NCBI GenBank assembly: GCA_008638375.1
Contig: CM018036.1
Location: 17,547,300 to 17,611,299 of the forward strand
Reading direction: 5' to 3'
From: Nyssa sinensis
Taxonomy: Eukaryota > Streptophyta > Magnoliopsida > Cornales > Nyssaceae
Length of the DNA: 64,000 bases
Below are positions 53,775-63,927 of the stretch, one piece after another (the first letter of the stretch is position 1; every line of letters begins with the position of its first letter). The position numbers and the translations under genes were made by a program. A model generated the notes under the pieces. It searched no databases. It was not told the origin of the DNA and saw only the letters and a program-made list of their open reading frames with translations.

Positions 53775-56480
53775 TTTTTTTGATAAGTAAATGTGATTGT
53801 ATATTTGTAAGACACTCGGCTACAAAATTAAAGCCTCAAAACCCCCCAAAAACTCTACAAAAGACTCTACATACAAAGGGAAGGCCTCTTTGAACCAAAA
53901 ATACAATAGATACCAAAAATTATCTTTTAAAAGAAAAGGGAGTTTCTCAGTCCCCTAAAAAACTCTACTGTCTTGCTCCCTCCAAATGCTCCATATCAAA
54001 CACAAGAAAGCCATACTCCATACCAAACAGATCTTCTTCCTAACTTGGACCCCTCCCCAACTAAGGAGCAGCTCACTTAGAAGGTTTGCATCACCCATGA
54101 GTAACCAAAGATGGAAAAAACAAGATTCCATCAATCTTTAGCCACTGCACAATGTATTAGAAGATGATCAACTGACACCATCCTTTCGTTACATAAGCAA
54201 CAGTGACTAGCCAACTGGATCCCTCTCCTTTCAAGATAGTCCATAGTCAATATAACCCCAAGCAGACACCCAAGCAAAAAAAGGCCACCTTTTTTGGGAC
54301 AAATCCACCAGACTGCAAGAATTGAAGCTAGAAAACTCCCTCATACCCCTAGCTTCTCTGAAGGAAATCTGGTCACATTAAAGTCCCCCCCCCCCCCCCC
54401 CCCCCCAAAAAAACATACCACGGGACAGACTACCTCTACTGTATAGCTTGCAGCTCCCCCCATAGATTCCTCCTATCTGAGTCAAACTGAGGGCGATAAA
54501 CACCTGAAAAGGCCCACTACCAACTGCACCGCTGGAGCAAAAATTTGAAAGAGACCGAGTGTTCCCCCACGCACTAATCAGAACACCTGACTTCCCCGGA
54601 ATCCCACAAAATTGATACTCCTCCTGCAGAACCCCTAACATTCAAACATGCCCATTCCGCCCACCTGAACCCCCACAAACCCCTAACCAGGATACTGGAC
54701 ATATCATGTACCGTGGTTTCCTGAACCACTTGCCTTCGGTCCTCTCAGTAGTCCTTTCATCACAACTCTTTTATCTGGGTCATTTGGACCCAGCACATTC
54801 CATATGAACATTTTGAGATTCATGGAGCTTCAATTCTGAATAAAGCCTTCCCCTCTTTGCCCCTTCCACTGCTCCCCTCTTTCCTACATAATTGACCAGA
54901 ACAAGTCAAATTTCGTAGCTCCCTCTTCAATCTTCTGGCCAATTGCTCTTTGGCTGCACCACCCTCCAGTTGCCTCTCCTTGATCCTCCCTTGCCTGCTT
55001 TTCTTCAATATCTTTGAACAAAGCCATCAGCTCTTCTTCATACCCATCACATGAAACACCCAAATACTTGCTCACACCCGTAATCTTCCTTAGAAGCCAT
55101 TCTGACAACTCAAAACTGTCTCCTCACCTGCATACCACCATTTTCCACCCCTTGTCCTTGCCCATCCCTTGTCCATCCACTAACTGATTTTTTCTGCATG
55201 ATTGATCCCTAGCTGGGGAAGAGCCATGGCACACCCATCTGACTCCACAACTCTTCCTATAAACATCACGTTGCTAAGAGAATTTTCCACCAGCACGCTC
55301 TGTATCTTGTTAACAGCAAGTAGATCCTCCCGAATCAAACCAAGACCATCCAAGAGCTCCTCCTCAGTCGTCTTCCCACCACGAATTTCCTGGTACCCTG
55401 AACCCTCAGCCACATCTAAATCCTCTTCTCCTTTGATCCTCGTTGACTCTCCCTCCTCTTCGATCTCCAGGAAACACAATGTAGCCAGAATAGTCTACCA
55501 TAGATGATGCCTTCTCACCGTGGCCAGAATAGTCTCTCAAAGCCAGAACCAAGATGCAAGCCACTGTAGATGATGCCTTCCACCGTTGGCTCGTCTACGC
55601 TCAAGAAAACACCACAGCAATCACCCACGGCCCTGAAGACATCCAAACTCCACAGAAATGCAGGCAAACCCAGCGATCACCCACCCACATTTTCTTTGGT
55701 TCCTCTAATCTCATGCAACACCCAGTTGCCATCCAATGATCCACAAATACTGGTTCTCCCTCAAATTTCAAATTCTTCAGTTCAGAACATGCAGAGCCTC
55801 TTCTCTTGACGAAAGTTTGAACACAATGTAGGCTCCATGCATGTCTAAAACTTGCAGCCCTGCCATAAGCCCCCAATTCCAATCAACCCACTGTTGCACC
55901 CTTTGTCTTTTAAGTACAGGCATTTGCAGTGAGCCTATTCTCCCCACCATGCATCTCTGCAAATGGTCGAGCTGATCCTTGCAAGACTTCAAGCTAACCC
56001 TAATATCCTCCCACACACCCTATTGGCAAGTTCCATCGTTACTGGCGTTTTCCGTCATCGTATCTCCACCTTTTTCTTGAATGAAACCCCCTTGTTACTA
56101 ATCATCCTCGGCTGAGAGAGACCTAGCTTTCGAAAAGCCTTTGGTACCTATAACCCGCCATTGCCAAAATCTACCATCAGAATGTATATGCTTCACTTGA
56201 CATCTCCATTTTTGGACTCCAACTTCATGCATTCACCCACGGTGTTCGATAGGCAGCACATCCACAGGTTTCTCCCTCTCCCATGAATCTCCCTAGAAAA
56301 GCTCTACCTGTTCTTCTCCTTCGACGCCTACTCTAGAACATTGCACAACCATTCCAACTTGGGTCACCCATAATCTCCTGACCAAACTTGCTCCTTGCTC
56401 AATGATCTAGAACAGTTCGCACCTGATCGTCGCCCTCATTGGAAATCTAGAAAGTTTTTTCTCACCAAACTGGCCCAAAG
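53775..56480 (-). mobile_element. L1 LINE-E with ORF1 and internally deleted 3' half
   Basis: Minus strand. ORF1 (about 56060-55100): VWEDIRVSLKSCKDQLDHLQ, RCMVGRIGSL and WVDWNWGLMAGLQVLD match the DUF4283 RNA-binding domain of plant L1 ORF1. ORF2 endonuclease: PFSGVYRPQFDSDRRNLWGE (54515-54440) and GGDFNVTRFPSEKLG (54400-54345). Then comes KVAFFAWVSAWG at about 54290 and SHCCLCNERMVSVDHLLIHC, the C-terminal zinc region. The RT domain between endonuclease and zinc region is deleted. The tail ATTTACTTATCAAAAAAAT ends at about 53775. ORF1 frames are interrupted by stops. Confidence 0.72.
54385..54406. repeat. Poly-C tract (22 C)
   Basis: A pure run of 22 C, followed by AAAAAAA. On the minus strand it lies in the Gly-Gly-Asp-Phe-Asn codons of the LINE endonuclease, where only two or three Gly codons are normal. 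Confidence 0.95.
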
Positions 56481-56708
56481 TCATTCGGTTTGAGTTAATC
56501 CCAATTTTTTCACAAGCTATATTCTTTTCTTTCTAATAAATTCTCCACAACTAAAGACCAACTTGATATTTTAGAATCCTAAACCTCACTTTAAAGTTTA
56601 AACCATCAAAAGAACTTTTGATCCCTAATTCTTCTATAAAACCGACTTTTACTAAACCTTACTCATCCCTAAACTAATCTAGAACTCTAATGTAATCCTT
56701 TGAATAGC

Positions 56709-57461
56709 TGATGTAGGAGGAGAAGGAAAAGAGAGAGAGGAGAGATTAGAGAAGGAGAAAGGAGAAATTGAGAGAGTAGACACCAGAGAGAAAGAGAGGA
56801 GAAACCAAGAGGAAAGGGAAGAAGAAAGAGAGAGGGAGAGAAGAGAATCCGAGAGAGAAAACCAGAGAGAGAGCACAATTTCAATATCAATTCAATAATC
56901 AAAGTCTAAGTTCCCATCTATTACAACCAATGCCTTTATGTAGGCATATTGAAGATTGTTAAGCAACTAACTTATCTAAAAGCTTAAGCTGTTAGAAAAT
57001 GGGCCAACAATATATATCAAGCTCTCAACACTCCCCCTCACATGCGACCTCGAACTCGCACGTGGATTGAAAAACCGTACAAATATGAAACAGAATATGG
57101 TGCAACTTTGCACAAACAAACTAAATAGGAAATAAATGAAAATATAGAGAAGACTTTGAACCCAAGACCTCCCATAACTAAGGCTCTGATACCATCTTAA
57201 GCAATCAACTCATCTAAAAGCTTAACCTGTTAGAGAATGTGCTAACAATGTATATCAAGCTTTCAACAAAGATAAATCCAAAAAATTAGAAATTTCATCT
57301 AATCCTAAAAATGAGAAACTAAAACATATCCTATATCAAATCAAACAAATCCTAGTTAAACCCAATCTTAAAAATAGAATAAAATAAAAATTACATAAAT
57401 AAAATAATATCCTTCTGGATCAAATATAAATGGTCCATGAAGTCCTTCTTGCTCCCTATCA
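56709..57461 (-). repeat. gypsy-like element 3' LTR with nested TRIM
   Basis: Minus strand TGATAGGGAGC... to ...CTCCTACATCA. A GA-rich block (56713-56875) mirrors the one in the other LTR. Interrupted by the TRIM at 56957-57268 plus its 5-bp duplication. Confidence 0.82.
56957..57268 (-). mobile_element. TRIM copy 2 (complete, 312 bp), nested in an LTR
   Basis: Two 74-bp LTRs (56957-57030 and 57195-57268). On the minus strand there is a PBS TGGTATCAGAGCC (57194-57182) and a purine tract TGAGGGGGAG next to the 3' LTR. Flanked by AAGAT on both sides (56952-56956, 57269-57273). The sister LTR at 60329-60854 has the uninterrupted site (ttgaagataaatcc), proving the insertion. Confidence 0.9.
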
Positions 57462-58149
57462 TTTCTCCTCGACTGAAAAGAACTCGATTCTGGCGAATTA
57501 AGATGGTTAGGGTTGCTCCAAAAGGTGTGAACCATCAATGAAAAACACAAGGACAAGAGACAAATAAGTTGAAAAAGAATCGCTCCTCAATCCATGAAAA
57601 CATGTAGAATCATAAACGGAAGAATTTCCATATTGACTTGCAACTTGCAAGAACAAACACCACATGATTTATAGCCTGTTGTTGGGGGGGGGGGTGTCTG
57701 TAAGGATCGTATCTGATATCAAAGAAATAATAACACCACCTGCACGAAGACCATTAAGAAACATAGGTGACTCCAAAGGACCTTGATTAGGTAGCGTGTC
57801 CTCCATAATGAAAAATGAACTAATATCTAAATCCAATGGTATTGCAAGAAAATAGGCATTAGTTCCATATTCAAGGGTTGCTGAGAATGTGTCAGTGGGT
57901 TTAGAAGTATAAGTTGGGGAGGAACATAAAATTGATGGTGCAACAACAGAGTCAACACTTTGATCAAAACTAGGAGCAAAAACACTCAAATTATCATAGA
58001 TAGACTCTTGTAGTAATGATTGTGACTTTAGAAAAAGGACAACTTATTCAAATAGACTCTCTAGAATTTCTATGTTTTGTGCATGTGTTGTTGGGTCAAG
58101 GTTGAATTCTTCACTTAGAGGTGCAAACACTATTTTTGGTTGCTCGTAT
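57462..58149 (-). other. gypsy-like element interior, 3' part
   Basis: Contains a 106-codon minus-strand frame (57989-57669, MSVFAPSFDQSVDSVV) of unknown kind and an 11-G run near 57685. No pol domain. Confidence 0.4.
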
Positions 58150-58630
58150 TTAGTTTAGTTTAAGATGGGAAGTGTTTGTTCATCTGGAGTATGAGAAATT
58201 ACTTTGGGAACTTCACCTCTAGGTTTTAGGTCACAAGGAACAAGAGAAGTCCTAGATTTATCATCATTGTTATGCTCTTCAGGTTTGAGTGGACTTAATT
58301 TGATGGTCTTACCCTTGTATCTAAAAGCACAGGTATTACCTTTCAAATTGTGGGTCACACCAAGATTATTTATCTAAGGTTGCCTTAAAAGCACATGACT
58401 AATTCTCATGGGCAAGACATCAAACCAAATATTGGCTGAATAATTGCCCATTTGAATTAGCACTAGACACTTCTTTGTAACTAGCACAGATGCATTACCT
58501 ATCCACTTTATTTTAAATAGCCGAGGATAGTCTCACGTCGTAGTTTCATTCAGTAATAGTAGATTTCAATACTATGTTAATGAGACTACATTCATCAATG
58601 ATCATTCTACACAAATTTCCCCCACATTTA
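58150..58630 (-). pseudogene. Retropepsin region of the gypsy-like element
   Basis: Minus strand: CRMIIDECSLINIVLKSTIT (the 'I-D-GS--N-VS' active site, with Glu-Cys in place of Gly-Gly), NASVLVTKKCLVLIQMGNYS, VLPMRISHVLLRQP and NLGVTHNLKGNTCAFRYKGK followed by TIKLSPLKPEEHN ('DV-PM---H-LLGRPW ... H-G--NTY-F---GK---L-P'). Stops interrupt it. No reverse transcriptase follows. Confidence 0.65.
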
Positions 58631-59390
58631 AGAATAATTTGAAAGATATGTAGGTGTTTCAATGCATCCTTATGGTTTCGGGTAAGTTAGACCACAAATC
58701 CTTAGGATGAGATTCAAAATTAGAAGGTTCCAAAGTATATCTCTGAGATCGATCCTAGGACTTGTCTTGTGGAAGTGACATATAACCTACTCGAAAGTCC
58801 TCTAATGTCATATGGGAGTACCTAGAGTCCTCTATTCTATCATCAAAGTACAAAAGCAAATCAAAGTGATTTCTTTGTGGGCAACACCTAAAGTACATAT
58901 CTAGATACCCTACCATGATGATTGAATGGGTCTAAAGGTATTTTTTGTCTCATACTCAAATAAGTTAGGATACTCATTACGACGCTGATTCTGTGATTGG
59001 GTTACTCTAGGAAAGTTCAAAGTATCCTCTCTAATGGATCTAATTCCATATTTCAATTTCAAGGCATCACGACTAGACATATTTTTTTGGAAGATAAACA
59101 TTGAAAACAAAAATGAGAAAATGAAACTAAACAAAACATGACACTACATGACGAGGGCTAGATACAAAATTGAGAATGAAAGTTTGGAAAAAAGGCAATA
59201 AGGACAAATAAGATATGTCATGAAGCAACCTCAAATAAGGACCTTTGTGCAAATTTAATTAACACATCAAAGTGAATTTAGAATTAGCAAAAAATTGAAA
59301 GGGAGTATGCATACCTAGTGAAGCCAAGCATGCAAAAAATGATATATTGGCAAGTGACGGAGGCTCCCCAGTAGCAATGACGTATTCTGT
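58631..59390 (-). other. gypsy-like element interior, middle part
   Basis: A 74-codon minus-strand frame (59134-58910) has no match. The DNA should be gag-derived by position, but no zinc knuckle or gag motif was seen. Confidence 0.35.
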
Positions 59391-60328
59391 TCTTTTTTTT
59401 TTTTTTTTTTTTTCTGGCTGGGTGACTGGTGTTGGCTGGGCTGTCTGGCTAACTTGGCTGGCAGGTGGTTTTTTTTTTTTTTGGTCTGGGCTGGTCTACA
59501 TGGGTTAAAGATGTTGGGCTGGGTTTTAACTGGATTGGACTATTGGGTGTGAATGGATCTGGAAGAGGTTCGTAAAAGCTGGGTTGGTAAAAAGATGAAT
59601 GGGTTGGCACTTAATGAAATCTGTGCCTGGATTCAAATGAAGACAGGTAGGGGAAGAATCAGTTCAGGTTGAGTTTGGATAGGGGTTCAAATTTAGTTGG
59701 GTCTAATGGGTAGGTCAGTTTGGGTTATTGGGTCAAATTTGGATCTGGGTTTTTTCCCCTGTAAAACTCTTCTAAATCAATTCATGTGTGTTCAAACCCT
59801 TCACAGAGCGGTGCAAGGGATAACAGTGACATGGCTTCAAAGAAAATAATCCGACAGTGTTGACAGCTCTCGGTCGATTCTAATGATGGTGGTGTGACTG
59901 TAATCCGATCAATCAGAGGGGAAAATTCTTGCAACAACGGCGAGGGACAATGAGGATGACTGAAATGATCTTGTTGATCGAAATCCACTGGGCAATGGTG
60001 ACCTGCAATGTGTGACGATGATGGTGAAGGACGATGGAGTTGATTATGACTGTAGATGCAGATTTCCAGCGATGATGGTTGTTGCCTGTGTTCAGTGATC
60101 GACAGAAGAGACAAATGACCAGACTGGAGCAACGAGATGGAGCTTGGTCGCGAGAAGCTACAACTATGTCGACTCCTGTGATGGAAGGTCGAGGATGATG
60201 TTGAGTGCAGCAATGATTGGCGATGACGTGCAGCGATTGGAGTATGATGGCTGACACTGCTGCGGTTGATGCCTTTGGTGATATAAACAATGAACAAGGA
60301 TTGGATCGGTGTTTGCTCTAACACCATT
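59391..60328 (-). other. gypsy-like element leader with a long open frame
   Basis: T runs (59393-59414, 59469-59482) and G/T-rich DNA (ggctgggct) are followed on the minus strand by a 181-codon frame, MVLEQTPIQSLFIVYI..., whose ATG overlaps the PBS (60327). It is rich in Ser, His, Pro and Leu; no family was recognised. It may be a chance frame in C-rich leader DNA. Confidence 0.35.
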
Positions 60329-60854
60329 TGATGCAGGAGGGGAGAGGGAAGAGAGAGACGAGAGATTAGAGAAGAAGGAGAAAAGAGAAATCGAGAGAGT
60401 AGAGACCAGAGAGAAAGAGAGAAGAAACCAAGAGGGAAGAGAAGAAGAAAGAGAGAGAGAGAAGAGAATCCGAGAGAGAAAGCAAGAGGGATATCACAAT
60501 TTCAATATCAATTCAATAATCAAATTCTAAGTTCCCATCCATTACAACCAATGCCTTTATATAGGCATATTGAAGATAAATCCAAAAGAATTAGAAATTT
60601 CATCCAATCCTAGAAATAAGAAACCAAAACATATCCTATATCAAATCAAACAAATCCTAGATAAACTAAATCTTATAAATAGAAAAAAATAAAAATTACA
60701 TAAATAAAATAATTTTTTTTTGATAAGTAAGAAGTATATATAAAGGTGCCCAAGAAGGGCAACAAGGGCAAAAACCCCAAAAAAGCTTTACATAAATAAA
60801 ATAATATCCTCCTAGATCAAATTAAATGGCCCGTGAAGTCCTTGATCCCCATCA
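60329..60854 (-). repeat. gypsy-like element 5' LTR with nested LINE tail
   Basis: Minus strand TGATGGGGATCAAGG... to ...CCTGCATCA, with the PBS 2 bp beyond. Contains the LINE insertion 60714-60788. Confidence 0.82.
60714..60788 (-). mobile_element. Very short LINE (L1) tail insertion
   Basis: Only 75 bp: on the minus strand AAGCTTTTTTGGGGTTTTTG...GGCACCTTTATATATACTTCTTACTTATC plus a short A tail. Flanked by the 17-bp direct repeat tacataaataaaataat (60697-60713, 60789-60805). The sister LTR at about 57394-57415 shows the empty site. Confidence 0.88.
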
Positions 60855-61312
60855 ATAGCTCTACATTCTTTAAGGTCCTGATTCAAGCTATAACATTCTA
60901 TATTCTAGTTGGTTAACCAATGATTTATGAACTCTACAATCACACTATGGATTAATTTTTTTTAATGCATGAAGGATACAACATGTTCATCTCCCCTAGT
61001 ATGAAAAATCATCCTTTCTTCACACAATACAATCTCAATAATGAAATAAATAAAAACATAACAGATATGCCATCCACTGCTGCTCCTAGGTTCACAATCT
61101 TTCTAGAAGTGTTATATTATATATATAAGAGAACATGTGATGTTGTTCCAGAGAGGTAAAGTTGGATTTAAATGGGACAATTGCCATACATGGTAAGAAT
61201 TATTATTATTATTATTGATCAATATAGATTAGACAAGGGTTTTTAAAATCAATATGGTCCATATTTAAATATACTAGGAATTACAACTAGCAGAGAGGAA
61301 AATGATATATAC

Positions 61313-61521
61313 CACTGCAACTGTTCTCTGTGGTGTTCTGTAGAGTTGCCACCCTGCCATTTTCGATCCTGTGCTAGAAAAGCCACCAAGTCTCTCTTGG
61401 GGCCGATGAAACAGGGACATTGTATTATCAGCTGCTCCAATCCCTAACCAGTGTTCGCCAGCAATGATAGACAATATAGAAGCAGTATGAATAGTAACAT
61501 TCTTGACACATCTTATCCCTC
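61313..61521 (-). CDS. SCD1: SCD1 homologue, second-last coding exon (WD40)
   Basis: Minus strand: acceptor TTTATGCAG|GAGGGATAAG at 61522/61521 and donor GCAGTG|GTATAT at 61313/61312. 209 bp encode (G)GIRCVKNVTIHTASILSIIA, GEHWLGIGAADNTMSLFHRP, QERLGGFSSTGSKMAGWQLY and RTPQRTVAV, which follows the WD40 repeat order of SCD1 closely (GI-CVKN-T-H--SILSI-AGE-WLGIGAADN-MSLFHRP). Intact, no stop. The preceding exon, expected to end in a FWEN-EG-like sequence, was not found before 64000, so the DENN domain and other repeats lie to the right. Confidence 0.87.
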
Positions 61522-61741
61522 CTGCATAAATAACACAGAAAATATTGATTAGACTTATCAATGCTTCATCCATCAAACTCTTCTTGCCATGACTAGTTTT
61601 CAAAATGAATTGAAAGTTCATGTCTAATCAGTCACACAACTATCAATAATATTGTTGTAGCAATTCAAATCTTATAAAAGCAAACTCTAATTATGCTCAA
61701 TACAGTATTTCTGTCACGTGCTCCAAATATCCGTTGATTCT

Positions 61742-62060
61742 ACTTTTTTTTTTTTTATTAGTAAAGTGTAAGATAATATAAACAAGGAGCCCTGGGGGGG
61801 GGCTAAACCTGTATACAAAAAAGGAGGAGGGGCTAGAAAATCAATTAACTCCCCCAAAAAAGAAAGTGAAGAGTCTAACGACATAGAGCATTCCTCTTTA
61901 CACCAAAAAAATCATAAATGCAAAAAAGAATCCTTCAACTCACACGTTGAGAGTTCTTTGTCTTCAAATATTCATCGGTTTCACTCCCTCTGAATGCACC
62001 ATACAAGGCATAAAGGTGCAATTTTCCACATGGGCTTCAAGTCCTTCCTCATCCCTCATT
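61742..62060 (-). mobile_element. L1 LINE 3' end, 5'-truncated
   Basis: T run (61746-61757; A tail on the minus strand) followed by the L1 3' UTR form GGTTTAGCCCCCCCCAGGGCTC (61810-61789 on the minus strand). Further in is the ORF2-end complement (cttttttaccaaaaaaatcataaatg, tgcaccatacaaggcataaa = 'FMPCMVHSEGVK', the L1 'LCLMWCIWRERN'-like position, weak). No full frame. Confidence 0.5.
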
Positions 62061-63503
62061 CTACTTATCATCAACTATTTGTGCCTAAGATATAGAGTAT
62101 TGAAAGTAGGTGATATCTAAGTCTGCTGACATCATTTGTAAAAAGGATCTAATAAGATGATCAGAACGAATAATTTCAATCAAAGTTCATAGTGGTTAAC
62201 AGATTCAAAATTAGAGGCTCTCCACCATCATCCAACTCAAGACAGTTAAGACTACAAGTTGAAAATTGCAAATGAGCATAACAACCATAACAAGTTATTC
62301 TTAATTTGTTGATGTATTTTCATCCAATTGCCTTAGCCTGGTTAGCTCAACCACAATGGGACAAACCAAAAACTGTTTCAACCACAAATCTTACAGTATT
62401 GATGGCACTCTTATCACTTCAAATAACATGCTTTCCTTCACAGTTCTTTCCTTTTCTTTCTTTAATATGTTTTTTTAGAAGTGCAGTTCTTAAATTTTAT
62501 TGCATACTAAAGCTATTTATAGCTGAAAAGTAGTATACTTGGAAGTTGCAACCTGCATCACTCAAATCCATAATCAACTATTTAATAGATATAAAAATAA
62601 AAGAATATAAGCTCCGAAATATTCCACCATCAATGGCCAACTTATCCTGTTAACCCGCTAGGAGAGATAACAATCTTGAAAAAGCCAGAAGAAGCTAATC
62701 CAAAAATCTTGGAGTGAGTTTAATGACAAACTGAAAGCTAGGTGTGCCGTAAGGAACACTTTTCAGAAAATTTGAGACCATAATTCTTCACAATGGACTG
62801 GTGAAGAAGAAGGAAAGCACAGAATCCAGAGGCTCCCACCCTTCCGAAAATATTAACCTGTAGGCTCTCATTGTTAATTTCATCAATCCAATGGGATTAA
62901 AAACAAAATATATTGTTGGTGTTAACTGATGAAGCACCTACAAATTTCCATGCTCCAAGGAGAGAAATTTAAGAGCTTTCATTGATTTACAGCCCCAACT
63001 TCAGGGATTAAAATCCAGTCACTGATTGAGGGGTAAAATAGAAAGTTAACAGTTCCTGCATTAACAGCATGCAAATTTGGTCTTCGATTGTTTTGGCATC
63101 CCAAGAACTACTGAAGTTAACTTCGGTGAGAGAAGAGTATAATTGGTAACCACTAAAGCCCAGACATGGACGTGACATGGAAATAGACACAAATATGGAC
63201 ATGGAAAAAGTTCTAAAGCCAGTCATAATTTAAGGGAAAGAGGTTGTGAAAGATAATGTTCATTTTAAATGTGGGAAAATAGACTCAAAGCTAGAAAATT
63301 AAGCAGCACACACATGGACAACACAACAGGAATATATTTACGTGACAAATACAAAAAGTGGTGGAGATGGATTCAGGCTCAATAAGGACATGGCAAAAAG
63401 ATAGATATATATTAATATATATACACACAAATATCTTCTATTGATAAAACATCTACACACACACAAATATGTTATATAAGGAAAAGACAAATACAAAAAT
63501 TTG
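62061..63503 (-). other. SCD1 upstream intron, no feature seen
   Basis: AT-rich. No exon, LTR or MITE was recognised; small frames at 62306-62533 and 63008-63226 have no family match. Confidence 0.45.
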
Positions 63504-63710
63504 ATTTTGAGAGCTTGATATGCATTGTTGGCCCATTTTCTAATAGCTTAAGCTTTAGAGCAATTGGTTGTTTAACATGGTATCAGAGCCCTAGTTACAA
63601 GGTACTTAGGTTCAAGTCTCTCCATTTACATTTATTTCCTATTTGCATTGCACTCTGTTATGATTTTCATTTTTATGTGGTTTCTTTGCTTTTCCACATG
63701 TGAGACCAGG
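63504..63710 (+). mobile_element. TRIM copy 3 (5' LTR and interior only)
   Basis: LTR ...TTGAGAGCTTGATATGCATT...GTTTAACA (about 63504-63577) with the PBS TGGTATCAGAGCC at 63578-63590, then interior up to ...TTCCACATGTGAG (about 63706). The purine tract and second LTR are missing. Confidence 0.75.
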
Positions 63711-63888
63711 GCAATGTTACCTGGAACGTAGATCGTTACGGTATGGGGAATGAGAACGTCAATCGTCACTTGTTATAAAACATGGTACGTTAGGGGTAGA
63801 CTTTTTTGGATCACTTTGTTGGAACGAAATACGTTTATTTGGAACGTGATACGCTTTTTGATTTTATTTGTGAATTGTGATAATATTG

Positions 63889-63892
<4 letters not shown>

Positions 63893-63926
<34 letters not shown>
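63893..63926. repeat. TA microsatellite
   Basis: About 15 TA units. Just before it, 63720-63855 has repeated 'ggaacgt-gatacg' words of unknown origin. Confidence 0.85.

Positions 63927-63927
<1 letters not shown>

Larger units (their letters stand above)
56709..60854 (-). mobile_element. Non-autonomous Ty3/gypsy element (LARD-like), 4.1 kb
   Basis: LTRs at 56709-57461 and 60329-60854 (about 436 bp each once nested inserts are removed), TG...CA ends, 5-bp duplication ATAGC (56704-56708, 60855-60859). Minus-strand PBS TGGTGTTAGAGCA (60326-60314) and purine tract GAGGAGAAA next to the 3' LTR. The 2.87-kb interior has a retropepsin region but no RT, RNase H or integrase, so it needed another element for transposition. 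LTR 1 holds a TRIM and LTR 2 a LINE tail. Confidence 0.82.
44145..61312 (-). other. SCD1 terminal intron, 17.2 kb, transposon-filled
   Basis: Phase 0, GT-AG. Contents from left to right: copia-3 5' part, TRIM, possible foldback element, L1 tail, copia-4 5' part, gypsy integrase scrap, two more L1 fragments, a non-autonomous gypsy element with two nested inserts. Unassigned host-like DNA remains at 44145-44658, 46640-46919, 47780-48330, 51720-52250, 53161-53770 and 60860-61312. Splicing must bridge all of it. Confidence 0.82.

Noticed and set aside
60309..60530. Charged Arg/Glu-rich plus-strand frame as a coiled-coil protein
   Set aside because: It translates the GA-rich R region of an LTR; the same block recurs in the sister LTR.
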